Shown in pieces: positions 10,404 to 19,725 of a DNA stretch of 64,000 nt. The translations under genes and the position numbers were made by a program. The stretch is from contig JAKANO010000002.1 in assembly GCA_021812385.1 (NCBI GenBank), positions 62,001 to 126,000 on the forward strand, written 5' to 3'. The stretch's first letter is position 1; each line of letters opens with the position of its first letter. Source of the DNA: Pseudomonadota bacterium. Its GTDB lineage: Bacteria; Pseudomonadota; Gammaproteobacteria; Burkholderiales; Thiobacteraceae. The notes beneath the pieces were generated by a model that saw only the letters and a program-made list of their open reading frames with translations, had not been told where the DNA came from and did no database searches.

Positions 10404-11828
10404 TCAATCAGCCGCGTGCGCCACGATATAGCGTTTGATCGCATCCACGTCGCGCTCCATGACTGCCACGCGCTGCGGCAGGTTTTCGATTTTTTCCAGT
10501 CCCTGGGGCCGTTCCGGATCGCGCCCCAAGGCTTCGCGGATGGCTTCTTCAAACTTCGCGGGCAGCGCCGTTTCAAGGCAAATCAGCGGTACGCCCGCTT
10601 CGCGGAATTCGCAGCCGACCTTGTAGCCATCGGCGGTGTGGGTGTCGAGCATTTGCCCGTAGCGCTCGTACACTTCGCGGATCGTCTTCATTCGATCTGC
10701 ATGGCAACTGACACCGGAGACGAATCCATATTCCTTCACCTTGGCAAAGGCGTCGCCGGACAATTCGAAACCTTGACCTTGATCGACCTTGCCCCACAGT
10801 TTTTGAATTTCACCGGCATCACGTCCAACGGCGTCAAAAATCATGCGCTCGAAATTGGAGGCTTTTGAAATATCCATGGACGGGCTGGACGTGTGCTGGG
10901 TCTGTGGACGCGGGGTGTAACGGCCGGTTTTGAAAAACTCGTCCAACACATCGTTCTCATTGGTCGCCACGATCAGATGCTTGATCGGCAGACCCATCAT
11001 GCGCGCAATATGCCCGGCACAAACGTTGCCGAAATTGCCCGAAGGCACCGCGAAGGAAACCGGGTCGCCCACATTTTTGACAACGGCGAAATAAGCCTTG
11101 AAGTAGTAGACGATCTGCGCCGAGACGCGCGCCCAGTTGATCGAATTCACTGCGCCGATTTTGTATTGCGCCTTGAACGCGAGATCGTTGGAAACGGCTT
11201 TCACGATGTCTTGGCAATCGTCGAACACGCCGCGCACGGCGATGTTATAAATATTCGGGTCCTGCAAGGAATACATTTGCGCGCGCTGGAACGGACTCAT
11301 CTTGCCGTGCGGCGACAGCATGAACACACGCACGCCGCGCTTGCCGCGCATGGCGTACTCGGCTGCCGATCCGGTATCGCCGGAGGTCGCGCCCAGAATA
11401 TTGATCGATTCGTGGTTCTTGGCCAAGGCATACTCGAACAAGTTGCCGAGCAACTGCATCGCCATGTCTTTAAAAGCCAGCGTCGGCCCATTGGAAAGTG
11501 CAAGAATGTGCAGGCCCGGCTCCAACGTGCGCACCGGCGTAATATCTTCCGCATTTTCACCGGGCCGGGTATTGCAGTACACCTGGGCGGTGTAGGTTTT
11601 GTCGATGATGGCGCACAAATCGTCCAGCGGAATGTCGGTAGCAAACTTGGACAGCACCGCGAATGCCAGCTCGCGATAGTTGAAGTGCTGCCAACTCTGG
11701 AGTTCGTCTAGCGTAATCTGCGGATAAATTTCCGGCAGATACAAGCCGCCATCCGGCGCCAAGCCGCCCAGCAGAATTTGCAGAAAGCTTTGCTGCGGCG
11801 CTGCACCGCGCGTGGATAGATATTGCAT
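10404..11828 (-). CDS. thrC: Threonine synthase
   Basis: ThrC converts O-phosphohomoserine to threonine using pyridoxal phosphate. The 474-residue length and motifs fit the long bacterial/fungal class: STRGAAPQQSF at the N-terminus, LALSNGPTLAFKDMAMQL with the PLP-binding lysine in FKD, ATSGDTGSAAEYA, and VPSGNFGNVCAGH. It lies 3 bases downstream of hom, so hom-thrC are co-transcribed and probably translationally coupled. Confidence 0.96.
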   Translation of the reverse strand: MQYLSTRGAAPQQSFLQILLGGLAPDGGLYLPEIYPQITLDELQSWQHFNYRELAFAVLSKFATDIPLDDLCAIIDKTYTAQVYCNTRPGENAEDITPVRTLEPGLHILALSNGPTLAFKDMAMQLLGNLFEYALAKNHESINILGATSGDTGSAAEYAMRGKRGVRVFMLSPHGKMSPFQRAQMYSLQDPNIYNIAVRGVFDDCQDIVKAVSNDLAFKAQYKIGAVNSINWARVSAQIVYYFKAYFAVVKNVGDPVSFAVPSGNFGNVCAGHIARMMGLPIKHLIVATNENDVLDEFFKTGRYTPRPQTQHTSSPSMDISKASNFERMIFDAVGRDAGEIQKLWGKVDQGQGFELSGDAFAKVKEYGFVSGVSCHADRMKTIREVYERYGQMLDTHTADGYKVGCEFREAGVPLICLETALPAKFEEAIREALGRDPERPQGLEKIENLPQRVAVMERDVDAIKRYIVAHAAD

Positions 11829-11831
11829 CGC

Positions 11832-13145
11832 TTAACCCAAATTTTCCAAGCGCAAGCGCGTCACCTTGCCGGGAATCGTAGAAAGGCTCTCGATCTTGGC
11901 GATCGCTTGATTGATATTTTTTTCCACCGTCTCGTGCGTCAGGATGATGATATCGACTTGCTCTTGGCCTTCGTCCGGTTCTTTCTGGATCATGGCATCG
12001 ATGGAAATTTCCAGATCGGCCAGGATGCGCGTGATGTCGGCCAGCACGCCCGGCTGGTCCACCGCGCGCATGCGCAAGTAGTAGGCGGTCCGCACCTCGG
12101 ACATCGGCAAAATCGGCTCGGAGGACAGCGCATCCGGCTGGAAGGCCAAATGCGGCACGCGATGTTCCGGGTCGGCGGTAAGCATGCGGGTGACGTCCAC
12201 CAAATCCGCCACGACCGAAGAAGCGGTCGGCTCGGCACCGGCGCCGCGACCGTAATACAGCGTCGCGCCCACGGCATCGCCCTTCACCAGCACCGCGTTC
12301 ATCACGCCCTCGACATTGGCGATCAGGCGCTTCTCGGGAATCAACGTGGGATGCACGCGCAACTCGATGCCCTGCGGCGTGCGCTTGGTAATGCCCAACA
12401 GCTTGATGCGATAGCCCAGTTGCTCGGCGTACTGGATATCTTCCTTGGTCAGCTTGGAAATGCCTTCGGTGTAAGCCTTGTCGAATTGCATCGGGATGCC
12501 GAAAGCGATCGCTGAGAGAATGGTGAGCTTGTGCGCGGCATCTACGCCTTCGATATCGAAGGTCGGGTCGGCTTCGGCGTAACCTAAACGCTGCGCCTCG
12601 GCCAGCACGGTATCGAAGCTCAAACCCTTGTCGCGCATTTCGGACAGAATGAAATTGGTGGTGCCGTTGATGATGCCGGCAATCCACTCGATGCGATTCG
12701 CCGTCAGGCCTTCGCGCACCGCCTTGATGATGGGGATGCCGCCGGCCACGGCGGCCTCGAACGCCACCATCACGCCCTTGGCTTGCGCAGCGGCGAAGAT
12801 CTCGTTGCCGTGCATGGCCAGCAGCGCCTTGTTGGCGGTTACCACATGCTTGCCATTGGCGATGGCTTTGAGCACCAAAGTTTTGGCCAGATCGGTGCCG
12901 CCGATCAACTCGACCACAATGTCGATCTCGGGGTTGTCCACCACTTGCAGCGGATCGGTGGTGATGGTGATGTCCGAGCCGGCGTATTGCGCCTTGGCTT
13001 TTTCCAGATCGCGCACCGCCGCGACCTTGACGCGAATGGCGCGCCCGGCACGGCGCGTGATTTCCGCTTCGTTGCGGCGCAGCACGGTGAGCGTGCCGCC
13101 GCCGACGGTACCCAGGCCCAATAGGCCGACATTAATTGGTTTCAT
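11832..13145 (-). CDS. hom: Homoserine dehydrogenase
   Basis: This NAD(P)-dependent enzyme reduces aspartate semialdehyde to homoserine, the branch point to threonine and methionine. The 437 residues include the Rossmann motif GLLGLGTVGGG (about 8-18), the catalytic domain with GIINGTTNFIL and YAEADPTFDIEG, and a C-terminal ACT domain (about 353-430, VDQPGVLADITRIL). The ACT domain suggests threonine feedback inhibition. It is monofunctional, with no aspartokinase part. The gene lies between alaC and thrC, all on the minus strand. Confidence 0.97.
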   Translation of the reverse strand: MKPINVGLLGLGTVGGGTLTVLRRNEAEITRRAGRAIRVKVAAVRDLEKAKAQYAGSDITITTDPLQVVDNPEIDIVVELIGGTDLAKTLVLKAIANGKHVVTANKALLAMHGNEIFAAAQAKGVMVAFEAAVAGGIPIIKAVREGLTANRIEWIAGIINGTTNFILSEMRDKGLSFDTVLAEAQRLGYAEADPTFDIEGVDAAHKLTILSAIAFGIPMQFDKAYTEGISKLTKEDIQYAEQLGYRIKLLGITKRTPQGIELRVHPTLIPEKRLIANVEGVMNAVLVKGDAVGATLYYGRGAGAEPTASSVVADLVDVTRMLTADPEHRVPHLAFQPDALSSEPILPMSEVRTAYYLRMRAVDQPGVLADITRILADLEISIDAMIQKEPDEGQEQVDIIILTHETVEKNINQAIAKIESLSTIPGKVTRLRLENLG

Positions 13146-13164
13146 TCATTTTTCCAAAAATCTT

Positions 13165-13185
13165 TAACCGCAGAGGACGCGGTTA
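13165..13185. repeat. Miniature AACCGC hairpin
   Basis: TAACCGC (13165-13171) and GCGGTTA (13179-13185) form a 7-base-pair stem with the loop AGAGGAC. The sequence looks like a collapsed, single-unit version of the larger GCGGAG/GCAGAG-type inverted repeats in this window. It lies between alaC and hom. Confidence 0.5.
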
Positions 13186-13192
13186 GTGGGTT

Positions 13193-14389
13193 TTAAAGCA
13201 ATCCATCTTTCTTGAACATGTCCCGCAGGCCGCGTATCGCCTGCCGGGTGCGCGATTCATTTTCGATCAGGGAAAAACGCACATGATCGTCGCCAAAATC
13301 GCCGAAGCCGATGCCGGGCGAGACCGCCACCTTGGCTTCCAGCAAAACCTTTTTCGAAAACTCCAGCGAGCCCATGGCTTTGTAGGGCTCTGGGATCGGC
13401 GTCCATAAAAACATGGTCGCCTTGGGTACTTCGATGTTCCAGTTGATCGAGTCCAGTCCTTTGCACAGAGCATCGCGCCGAGCCTGATACATGAGGCGGA
13501 TATCCTCGACACAGTCCTGCGGACCTTCCAGCGCCAGGATCGAGGCCACCTGGATCGGCGTGAAGGTGCCGTAGTCATGGTAGCTCTTGATGCGCGCCAA
13601 GGCAGCCACCAAGTCCTTGTTACCCACCATGAAACCGACGCGCCAGCCCGGCATGTTGTAGCTCTTGGAGAGCGTGAAAAATTCCACCGCAATGTCCTTC
13701 GCGCCCGGTACCTGCAGGATCGACGGCGCCTTATAGCCGTCGAACACGATGTCGGCGTAGGCGATGTCGTGCACGATCAAAATTTCGTGCTCTTGGCAGA
13801 TCGCCACGACCTTTTCAAAGAACGGCAAATCCACGCACTGCGTCGTCGGGTTGCTGGGAAAATTCAGGATCAGCATCTTCGGCTTTGGGAAGGAGCTCTT
13901 GATCGCGTTTTCCAAGGCTTCGAAAAAGTCGACACCGACTTTCATTGGGATATGGTGAATATCCGCGCCGGCAATCACCGGGCCGTAAATATGAATCGGA
14001 TAGCTCGGATTCGGCACCAGCACGATGTCGCCCCGATCCAGGGTCGCCAGCGCGAGATGGGCGATGCCCTCTTTCGAGCCGATGGTGACGATGGCTTCGT
14101 TGTCGGGATTGATATCGACATCGTAACGCTTCTTATACCAGGTCGAAATCGCGCGCCGCAGGCGCGGAATGCCCTTGGATACGGAATAACGATGGGTGTC
14201 GCCGCGCTGCGCGGATTCGATCAATTTATCGACGATATGCTGCGGCGTCGGCTGGTCGGGATTACCCATGCCAAAGTCGATGATGTCTTCACCGCGCTTG
14301 CGCGCCGCCGCCTTCAACTCGCCGGTGATATTGAACACATACGGCGGAAGCCGCTTGATTCTGGAGAATGCTTCCAATTGGGCCGCCAA
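13193..14389 (-). CDS. alaC: Alanine-type aminotransferase, class I/II PLP enzyme
   Basis: This 398-residue fold-type I aminotransferase is of the AlaC (pyruvate-glutamate transaminase) group. Motifs seen are [40 protein letters not shown] for substrate binding, and [15 protein letters not shown], whose lysine forms the internal aldimine. AlaC makes alanine from pyruvate. Placement directly upstream of hom-thrC is common in betaproteobacteria and led to older labels such as aspartate aminotransferase. Substrate cannot be proved from sequence alone. Confidence 0.85.
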   Translation of the reverse strand: MAAQLEAFSRIKRLPPYVFNITGELKAAARKRGEDIIDFGMGNPDQPTPQHIVDKLIESAQRGDTHRYSVSKGIPRLRRAISTWYKKRYDVDINPDNEAIVTIGSKEGIAHLALATLDRGDIVLVPNPSYPIHIYGPVIAGADIHHIPMKVGVDFFEALENAIKSSFPKPKMLILNFPSNPTTQCVDLPFFEKVVAICQEHEILIVHDIAYADIVFDGYKAPSILQVPGAKDIAVEFFTLSKSYNMPGWRVGFMVGNKDLVAALARIKSYHDYGTFTPIQVASILALEGPQDCVEDIRLMYQARRDALCKGLDSINWNIEVPKATMFLWTPIPEPYKAMGSLEFSKKVLLEAKVAVSPGIGFGDFGDDHVRFSLIENESRTRQAIRGLRDMFKKDGLL

Positions 14390-14456
14390 AATAGCTAAAA
14401 GTCTAAAAAAGTTATAATCTTACAGTACCGCATGCACAGTCGCAATTGAGCTTCAA

Positions 14457-14825
14457 ATGAAACTACATTTAACCCAAGCAGCCGGTCAGAATATTTTCAC
14501 CGCTTACGGCGAGGGATATGTGCAGGTGAACCAACAACGCTATGAAACCAGCCTGATTGTGATGCCGACCCAGTTGATCACCAATTGGCAGCCGCGCACG
14601 CTGGATGATCTCACCGAGGCGCATTTTGCGCACCTGGCCACGCTGCATCCGGAGATCGTGCTGCTGGGCACCGGGAACATGCTGCGCTTTCCGCACCCAC
14701 GCATCAGCAATCCCTTGGCTCAAGCCCGCATCGGTTTTGAAGTGATGGATACCTTCGCCGCTGCGCGAACTTACAATATTCTGATGGGAGAAGGCCGCCG
14801 AGTAGCGGCCGCCTTATTGCTTTAA
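14457..14825 (+). CDS. Mth938-like / DUF498 (Xcc1710-like) protein
   Basis: The 122-residue protein belongs to the Mth938-domain family (COG3737, related to mitochondrial NDUFAF3). LITNWQPRTLDDLTEAHF and VLLGTGNMLRFPHP are the recognisable core, and the end EVMDTFAAARTYNILMGEGRRVAAALLL is strongly family-like. Function in bacteria is unknown; the eukaryotic relative is a complex I assembly factor. It is divergent from alaC, and its TAA stop overlaps the yrfG-like stop by 4 bases. A TATAAT at 14413-14418 could be its -10 element, though no good -35 was seen. Confidence 0.85.
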   Translation: MKLHLTQAAGQNIFTAYGEGYVQVNQQRYETSLIVMPTQLITNWQPRTLDDLTEAHFAHLATLHPEIVLLGTGNMLRFPHPRISNPLAQARIGFEVMDTFAAARTYNILMGEGRRVAAALLL

Positions 14826-15475
14826 TCCGGCAGGATTTGCTGGAAAGATTCGATGGCCGCAAAGTCATCCACCTCTTTCCGCGCTTGCTGGCTATCCGGC
14901 TGGTAAATGGCCAGCAACTGCCCAATGCCATAACTGCGCGCGGAACGCAGCACCGGCAAGCTATCGTCGATGAGTAAAGTGTGTTGCGGGTCAAATGCTT
15001 CCAAGCTTTGCAGCTGCTGCCAAAATGCCGGATTTTCTTTCGGAATGCCAACGCTGTGCGCGCTGATTAAGACATCGAAATGATGCTGTAATCCGGTCTT
15101 GTTCATTTTCAGCGTTAAGCTTTTGTGGTGCGCATTCGTCAGCAGAACGACCCGCTTGCCCGCGGCTCGGATGCGCTCCAAAAACGGCACCACTTGCGGG
15201 TGTACGGCGATTAAATGCGCTACTTCTTGCTTGAGGCGCTCAATATCCAATCCCAGTTCACCGCTCCAGTAATCGACGCAATACCACTGCATGGTGCCGG
15301 CGACACGGGCATAGCGTTCTTTCAATTCGCGATGCGCCGTTTCCAAGCTCAGGCTGTGCTGTTCGGCATAGCGCTGCGGTACGTGCTTTAACCAGAAATA
15401 ATTATCGTAATGCAGATCGAGCAGGGTACCGTCCATGTCCAGAAAGACGGTGTGGATGCTGTTCCAGGAAATCAT
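14822..15475 (-). CDS. yrfG: HAD-superfamily GMP/IMP nucleotidase (YrfG-like)
   Basis: The 217-residue product has HAD motif I DMDGTLLDLHYDNYFW near residue 13, motif II LLTNAH, a motif III lysine near GIPKENPAFW, and motif IV LLIDDS. The pattern of conserved residues, including YWSGELGLDI, matches E. coli YrfG, a purine nucleotidase. Its start codon lies directly beside the rpoS stop (15476), so it is read through from rpoS. Confidence 0.85.
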   Translation of the reverse strand: MISWNSIHTVFLDMDGTLLDLHYDNYFWLKHVPQRYAEQHSLSLETAHRELKERYARVAGTMQWYCVDYWSGELGLDIERLKQEVAHLIAVHPQVVPFLERIRAAGKRVVLLTNAHHKSLTLKMNKTGLQHHFDVLISAHSVGIPKENPAFWQQLQSLEAFDPQHTLLIDDSLPVLRSARSYGIGQLLAIYQPDSQQARKEVDDFAAIESFQQILPD

Positions 15476-16426
15476 TTAATACAAAAAATCTTTAGACACG
15501 CCGTTGCGGCGCAAAATCTTACGCAAGCTTTGCAGTGCTTCCATCTGAATTTGGCGCACGCGCTCGCGGGTGATGCCATGCGCTTCGGCCACGCCTTCCA
15601 GGGTGCTAATTTCGTGCCCATTCAGGCCAAAGCGACGCTCAATCACGCTGCGCTGTTTTTCAGTCAGCTGATTCAGCCATTCATGGACGTATTTCTCCAC
15701 CTCGGCCTGCTGTAAATGCGCGTCCGGCAACAGCCCTTGGTCATCGGGAATCGCTTCCCCGATAGACAGGCTTGGGTCGATGTCGAGCGGCGCGTCGAGC
15801 GAGGCCGTGCGCTCATTCAAGCTCATGACATAGCGCACTTCTTCCACATCGCGATCGACCAAATGCGCGATATCCTCTATCGTAGGATCTGGCATGCCAT
15901 GGGACTCAAGGTGACGCTGCGCGCGTAAAAATATATTGAGTTCTTTGATGATATGCACCGGCAAGCGGATGGTGCGCGACTGGTTCATGATGGAACGCTC
16001 GATATTCTGGCGTATCCACCACGTGGCATAGGTAGAAAAACGAAATCCACGTTCCGGTTCAAATTTTTCCAGCGCGTGTATCAGGCCGAGATTGCCCTCC
16101 TCGATCAGATCCAACAACACCATGCCGCGGTTCACATAGTGCTTCGCGATGTTCACCACCAGCCGTAGGTTGCACTCGATCATGCGCTGGCGCGAGGGAA
16201 AATCGCCCGCCTTCATCAAGCGCGACAACCGCTGCTCTTCTTCCGGCGTCAGCAGCGCATTATGGCCAATTTCGTTGAGGTAGATCTGCGTGACATCCGC
16301 CTGCAGATCGGCCAAAAAAGGCTCTACTTCATTTTCCGATGCCGCGGTACCAGGCTCAGCCGAGTGCTCGCCATCTTCAGCATCGAGAGGCTCGCTCTGA
16401 TTCGGGTCACTCGGGTCAGTGTTCAT
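15476..16426 (-). CDS. rpoS: RNA polymerase sigma factor RpoS (sigma-38)
   Basis: This is the 316-residue stationary-phase/general stress sigma factor. Region 1.2 is seen in DVTQIYLNEIG, region 2 in NLRLVVNIAKHYVNRGMVLLDLI and FRFSTYATWWIRQ, region 3 in IRLPVHI, and region 4 in LTEKQRSVIERRFGL and the helix-turn-helix HGITRERVRQIQ. The N-terminus is acidic. Lying just after nlpD, with a 4-base overlap, is the classic arrangement; in relatives a major rpoS promoter lies inside nlpD. Confidence 0.96.
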   Translation of the reverse strand: MNTDPSDPNQSEPLDAEDGEHSAEPGTAASENEVEPFLADLQADVTQIYLNEIGHNALLTPEEEQRLSRLMKAGDFPSRQRMIECNLRLVVNIAKHYVNRGMVLLDLIEEGNLGLIHALEKFEPERGFRFSTYATWWIRQNIERSIMNQSRTIRLPVHIIKELNIFLRAQRHLESHGMPDPTIEDIAHLVDRDVEEVRYVMSLNERTASLDAPLDIDPSLSIGEAIPDDQGLLPDAHLQQAEVEKYVHEWLNQLTEKQRSVIERRFGLNGHEISTLEGVAEAHGITRERVRQIQMEALQSLRKILRRNGVSKDFLY

Positions 16427-17391
16427 GAGGTCCTATCGTTCGGTAAAAATTTCAGCGGATCGACTGGTTTACCTAAATGGCGAATCTCGAAATGCAGTTC
16501 CACGCGCTCCGCATCGGTGCTACCCATCTCAGCTATGCGCTGCCCCTTTACTACGGTCTGCCCTTCACGCACCAGGATCTGGTTGTTGTGCGCGTACACG
16601 CTAAAGAAGCTCTTGTTGTGCTTGATAATAATGAGTTTCCCATAGCCGCGCAAAGTGCTGCCAATATGCACCACTTTACCCGCGGCAGCGGCATTCACCG
16701 GCTGACCAAGACTACCACCGATGTCCAAGCCTTTTGCACTGCCTGCATCATTAAAGTTTGCGAGGATTTTACCTGTGGCGGGCCAGCCCCAATCGACATT
16801 ATCCTCATCCTCTGTAGCAGCACCATTCTTCGCCGATTCCGGCGCGGGTACTGCTTTAGGCGGCACTTTTACAATTTCGGGTTTTGGGGAAAGCTCCGGC
16901 TTTGGCGCTATCGCGATTACCGGCTTTGCACTTTCCTTACTAAATTGCGCCAAGGTTTGATCCGAATACACCTGCTTAATCGCTTTCGGTTCCGTCTTGC
17001 GTATGACCTCGGTTGCCGCTAAAGGTTTAGCCTCGAGCGTAGGCGCCGTTTTAAGGGGGGTTGTGCCCTCTGTCTGAGATGATGAAAGCCGTAGCAATTG
17101 ACCGACACGGATGGTGTAGGGAGCTTGGATGCCATTCCATGCGGCGATATCTTTGTAATCGTAGCCATGCTCCAAAGCAACGCTATACAGCGTATCGCCC
17201 TTTTGCACCGTGTAGGCCTTTGGCCGCCAATCGGGTTCTTTTGGCGCCTTAACAGTTGCAGCTGACGAGGCAATCCTGCTTGGCATACGCTCGATCACCG
17301 GGGCGCGCGTTACCGTTTTAGTGCATGCCGCAAGCGCTAATATCGATGCGACACCGATTAAGACTAATCTCAAACTACGCACTTGAGCCAA
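16423..17391 (-). CDS. nlpD: LysM/M23 lipoprotein NlpD (amidase activator type)
   Basis: The 322-residue product has a lipoprotein signal (LALAAC, lipidated C23), a LysM domain (about 59-103, YTVQKGDTLYSVALEHG), a Pro/Lys-rich linker, and a C-terminal LytM/M23 domain. That domain reads GLDIGG where active metallopeptidases have HxxxD, so the zinc-binding histidine is missing, while AHN and LHFEIR remain. As in E. coli NlpD, it is probably not a peptidase but activates cell-wall amidases at the septum. It forms the nlpD-rpoS operon with the next gene. Confidence 0.93.
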   Translation of the reverse strand: MAQVRSLRLVLIGVASILALAACTKTVTRAPVIERMPSRIASSAATVKAPKEPDWRPKAYTVQKGDTLYSVALEHGYDYKDIAAWNGIQAPYTIRVGQLLRLSSSQTEGTTPLKTAPTLEAKPLAATEVIRKTEPKAIKQVYSDQTLAQFSKESAKPVIAIAPKPELSPKPEIVKVPPKAVPAPESAKNGAATEDEDNVDWGWPATGKILANFNDAGSAKGLDIGGSLGQPVNAAAAGKVVHIGSTLRGYGKLIIIKHNKSFFSVYAHNNQILVREGQTVVKGQRIAEMGSTDAERVELHFEIRHLGKPVDPLKFLPNDRTS

Positions 17392-17417
17392 TTCATTTCC
17401 TAGATTTTAAAAACGAT

Positions 17418-18086
17418 TCAAGATACTCCGCCGAGTAGCGGCACGAACTTCACCTCGCCCATTTCGATGCGCTGAAAACCTTGTTCGGTACGTTCCACCA
17501 CGGTCAGCTTTTGCGTTTCCGCGCCGATGGGCATGACTAAGCGGCCACCGATGGCGAGTTGCGCCAGCAATTCCTCTGGAATGTGGGTTGCCGCTGCCGC
17601 CATCACGATTGCGTTATACGGCGCAAACTCCGCTAATCCTAAGGTGCCATCGGCGTATTTCACTTTCGCGTTATTGATGCGAATCTCGCGTAAGTTTTTA
17701 CGCGCTTTGGCGATCAACGGCGCAATGCGCTCGACCGAATGAACCGACTTTGCAACGCGCGCCAATACGGCGGCTTGATAGCCACAGCCCGTGCCAATTT
17801 CCAAGGCTTGGGCAATCGCTTGACCGCCGCGCGCCAGCTCGATCATGCGCGCCACAATGTAGGGTTGCGAAATCGTTTGGCCAAAGCCAATGGGGAGCGA
17901 GATGTCTTCATAAGCCCGACTTGCCAGGGCTTCATCGACGAAAATGTGGCGCGGAATATCGTTCATTGCACTCAACACCACCTCATCGGTGATGCCTTGC
18001 GCACGCAAGCGTTCTACCATGCGCGCGCGGGTACGTTGCGAAGTCATGCCAATGCCGGAGAATCGTTGGTTCATGCTTGCATCCAC
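17418..18086 (-). CDS. pcm: Protein-L-isoaspartate O-methyltransferase
   Basis: Pcm methylates L-isoaspartyl residues in damaged proteins using S-adenosylmethionine. Motifs are [19 protein letters not shown] and [11 protein letters not shown], with the SAM-binding loop [16 protein letters not shown] and VKYADGTLG. The frame starts at 18086 (222 residues); ATG 18074 (MNQRFSG) is equally plausible. Either start overlaps the end of surE, giving the conserved surE-pcm-nlpD-rpoS order. Confidence 0.95.
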   Translation of the reverse strand: MDASMNQRFSGIGMTSQRTRARMVERLRAQGITDEVVLSAMNDIPRHIFVDEALASRAYEDISLPIGFGQTISQPYIVARMIELARGGQAIAQALEIGTGCGYQAAVLARVAKSVHSVERIAPLIAKARKNLREIRINNAKVKYADGTLGLAEFAPYNAIVMAAAATHIPEELLAQLAIGGRLVMPIGAETQKLTVVERTEQGFQRIEMGEVKFVPLLGGVS

Positions 18087-18814
18087 TGCCGCATGGTGTC
18101 GAGCGTTTCAAAATGCGTCAGATCGATTTGCAATGGCGTCACGGAAACCCGACGATTGGCGACAGCATGAAAGTCCGTGCCGGCGCCGGCATCCTGTGCC
18201 GCACCTGCGGCACCGACCCAATACACCGTCTCGCCGCGCGGATTGACGCTTTTCATCACCGGCTCTGCTTTATGCCGCTTACCCAGTCGGGTTATTTCAG
18301 TGCCTTGCAACTCGGCTATTGGCAAATCAGGCACATTCACATTCAAAAGCATGGGCATCGTTAAGGGTTGATTGCGGAAGCGTTGCACCAAATCCAGCGC
18401 AACCTTTGCAGCTGTAGTGTAATGACCCGCGCCGACACCGGCAAGGGAGATGGCAATGGAAGGAATGCCGAGCAAAAAGCCTTCGGTGGCGGCAGCAACC
18501 GTGCCCGAATAAATCGTGTCATCGCCCATGTTTGCGCCATGATTAATGCCTGAAACCACCATATCCGGGAGGTGCTCCAACATACCGGTTACCGCCAGAT
18601 GAACGCAATCCGTTGGGGTGCCATTGACGTAGGAAAAACCGCTCGGCGCCTTGCGCAAGAACAGCGGACGGTCCAGGGTGAGAGAATTGCTGGCACCGCT
18701 GCGATCACGTTCCGGTGCAACGACCGTGACCTCGGCGACTGTCGCCAACGCTTGCGCAAGCGCGGCCAGGCCCGGTGCAAAATAACCATCATCATTGGAA
18801 ATTAGGATGCGCAT
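18071..18814 (-). CDS. surE: 5'/3'-nucleotidase SurE
   Basis: SurE is a metal-dependent survival protein that dephosphorylates nucleoside monophosphates. The 247-residue product begins [16 protein letters not shown] with the metal-binding acidic pair, and has [29 protein letters not shown] and a C-terminal [12 protein letters not shown]. It is the first gene of surE-pcm-nlpD-rpoS-yrfG, all on the minus strand with overlaps or very short gaps. Confidence 0.96.
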   Translation of the reverse strand: MRILISNDDGYFAPGLAALAQALATVAEVTVVAPERDRSGASNSLTLDRPLFLRKAPSGFSYVNGTPTDCVHLAVTGMLEHLPDMVVSGINHGANMGDDTIYSGTVAAATEGFLLGIPSIAISLAGVGAGHYTTAAKVALDLVQRFRNQPLTMPMLLNVNVPDLPIAELQGTEITRLGKRHKAEPVMKSVNPRGETVYWVGAAGAAQDAGAGTDFHAVANRRVSVTPLQIDLTHFETLDTMRQWMQA

Positions 18815-18887
18815 GCGGTTCCCGTTTTGCGCTGCCGGTTCCGAGCTCTACTCGAAACCAGAAACTCGAAAACGGCGCATGGAAAAT

Positions 18888-18964
18888 TGGTCGGGACGAG
18901 AGGATTTGAACCTCCGACCACTTGTCCCCCAGACAAGTACGCTACCAGGCTGCGCTACGCCCCG
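18888..18964 (-). tRNA. tRNA-Pro (anticodon GGG)
   Basis: A 77-base cloverleaf is read on the minus strand: acceptor CGGGGCG paired with CGTCCCG, a D arm with AGCGCAGCCTGGTAGC, anticodon stem CTTGT/ACAAG with loop CTGGGGG (anticodon GGG), and T arm GGTTCAAATCC. The 3' CCA is encoded. It is followed downstream by surE. Confidence 0.95.
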
Positions 18965-19031
18965 ACGAGAAGTGCAATTATAACGAACCAACAGCGGTTC
19001 CGGAAAGGCATACTGAGAGAAAATTGGAATT

Positions 19032-19418
19032 TTATGCTTGCAGAAAGCGCAGAATGCTTTGAATTTCTTGCCGCACATACGCGAGATCAACCGTTCCATT
19101 CGCGAGCGGGATTGGGTCATTGGCTTGCGTCACGGGATCTTGCGTCAGCGCATCATCAAGCCGATTACGCGCGCCGCTAATGGTAAAGCCCTGTTCGTAC
19201 AGCAAGTCGCGAATGCGGCGAATCAACAATACTTCATGGTGCTGGTAGTAGCGGCGATTGCCGCGGCGTTTAACCGGTTTTAGCTGTGTGAATTCCTGTT
19301 CCCAGTAACGCAGAACATGCGGCTTCACCCCGCACAATTCGCTGACTTCACCAATCGTGAAGTAACGCTTGGCCGGGATCGGCGGTAGATCAGTTTTCGC
19401 TTGGTTGTTTTCCAGCAT
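19032..19418 (-). CDS. MerR-family transcriptional regulator next to ihfA
   Basis: The 128-residue protein has an N-terminal MerR winged helix-turn-helix (about 19-85): [25 protein letters not shown] and [33 protein letters not shown] short C-terminal helix follows and there is no recognisable metal-binding cysteine set, so the effector is unknown. Its start overlaps the end of ihfA by 29 bases. The ihfA-merR pair downstream of pheT is a conserved proteobacterial arrangement. Confidence 0.92.
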   Translation of the reverse strand: MLENNQAKTDLPPIPAKRYFTIGEVSELCGVKPHVLRYWEQEFTQLKPVKRRGNRRYYQHHEVLLIRRIRDLLYEQGFTISGARNRLDDALTQDPVTQANDPIPLANGTVDLAYVRQEIQSILRFLQA

Positions 19419-19701
19419 ACGAAGCTTCGACCATTGCCTTCAGCTTTTGGCTGGCATGAAACGTGACAACCCGGCGTGCGGAAATTGGGATTTCCGCGCC
19501 AGTCTTGGGGTTGCGGCCAGGGCGCTGGGGTTTATCGCGCAACTGAAAGTTTCCGAAACCGGAAAGCTTAACGCTATCGCCTTGTTCCAGCGCTTGACGC
19601 ACTTCTTCAAAGAAAGATTCCACCATATCTTTCGCCTCGCGCTTATTGAGCCCGACTTTTTCAAAAATCATGTCGGCTAGCTCGGCCTTGGTTAAGGTCA
19701 T
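19390..19701 (-). CDS. ihfA: Integration host factor subunit alpha
   Basis: The 103-residue DNA-bending protein has the HU/IHF fold: [28 protein letters not shown] and the DNA-gripping arm [20 protein letters not shown] ending TFHASQKLK. The position after pheST and these arm residues favour the alpha subunit. The IHF alpha-beta dimer works in recombination, replication and promoter architecture. The pheT stop lies 24 bases upstream of its partner-side neighbour, so it is co-transcribed with pheST. Confidence 0.95.
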   Translation of the reverse strand: MTLTKAELADMIFEKVGLNKREAKDMVESFFEEVRQALEQGDSVKLSGFGNFQLRDKPQRPGRNPKTGAEIPISARRVVTFHASQKLKAMVEASYAGKQPSEN

Positions 19702-19725
19702 TATCGCTCCTCACGATCCCAATGA

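Noticed and set aside
11832..13145. Bifunctional aspartokinase-homoserine dehydrogenase
   Set aside because: The protein begins directly with the Rossmann motif GLLGLGTVGGG and has no kinase domain.
16423..17391. Active M23 endopeptidase
   Set aside because: The first zinc-binding histidine is absent (GLDIGG), as in NlpD proteins that only activate amidases.
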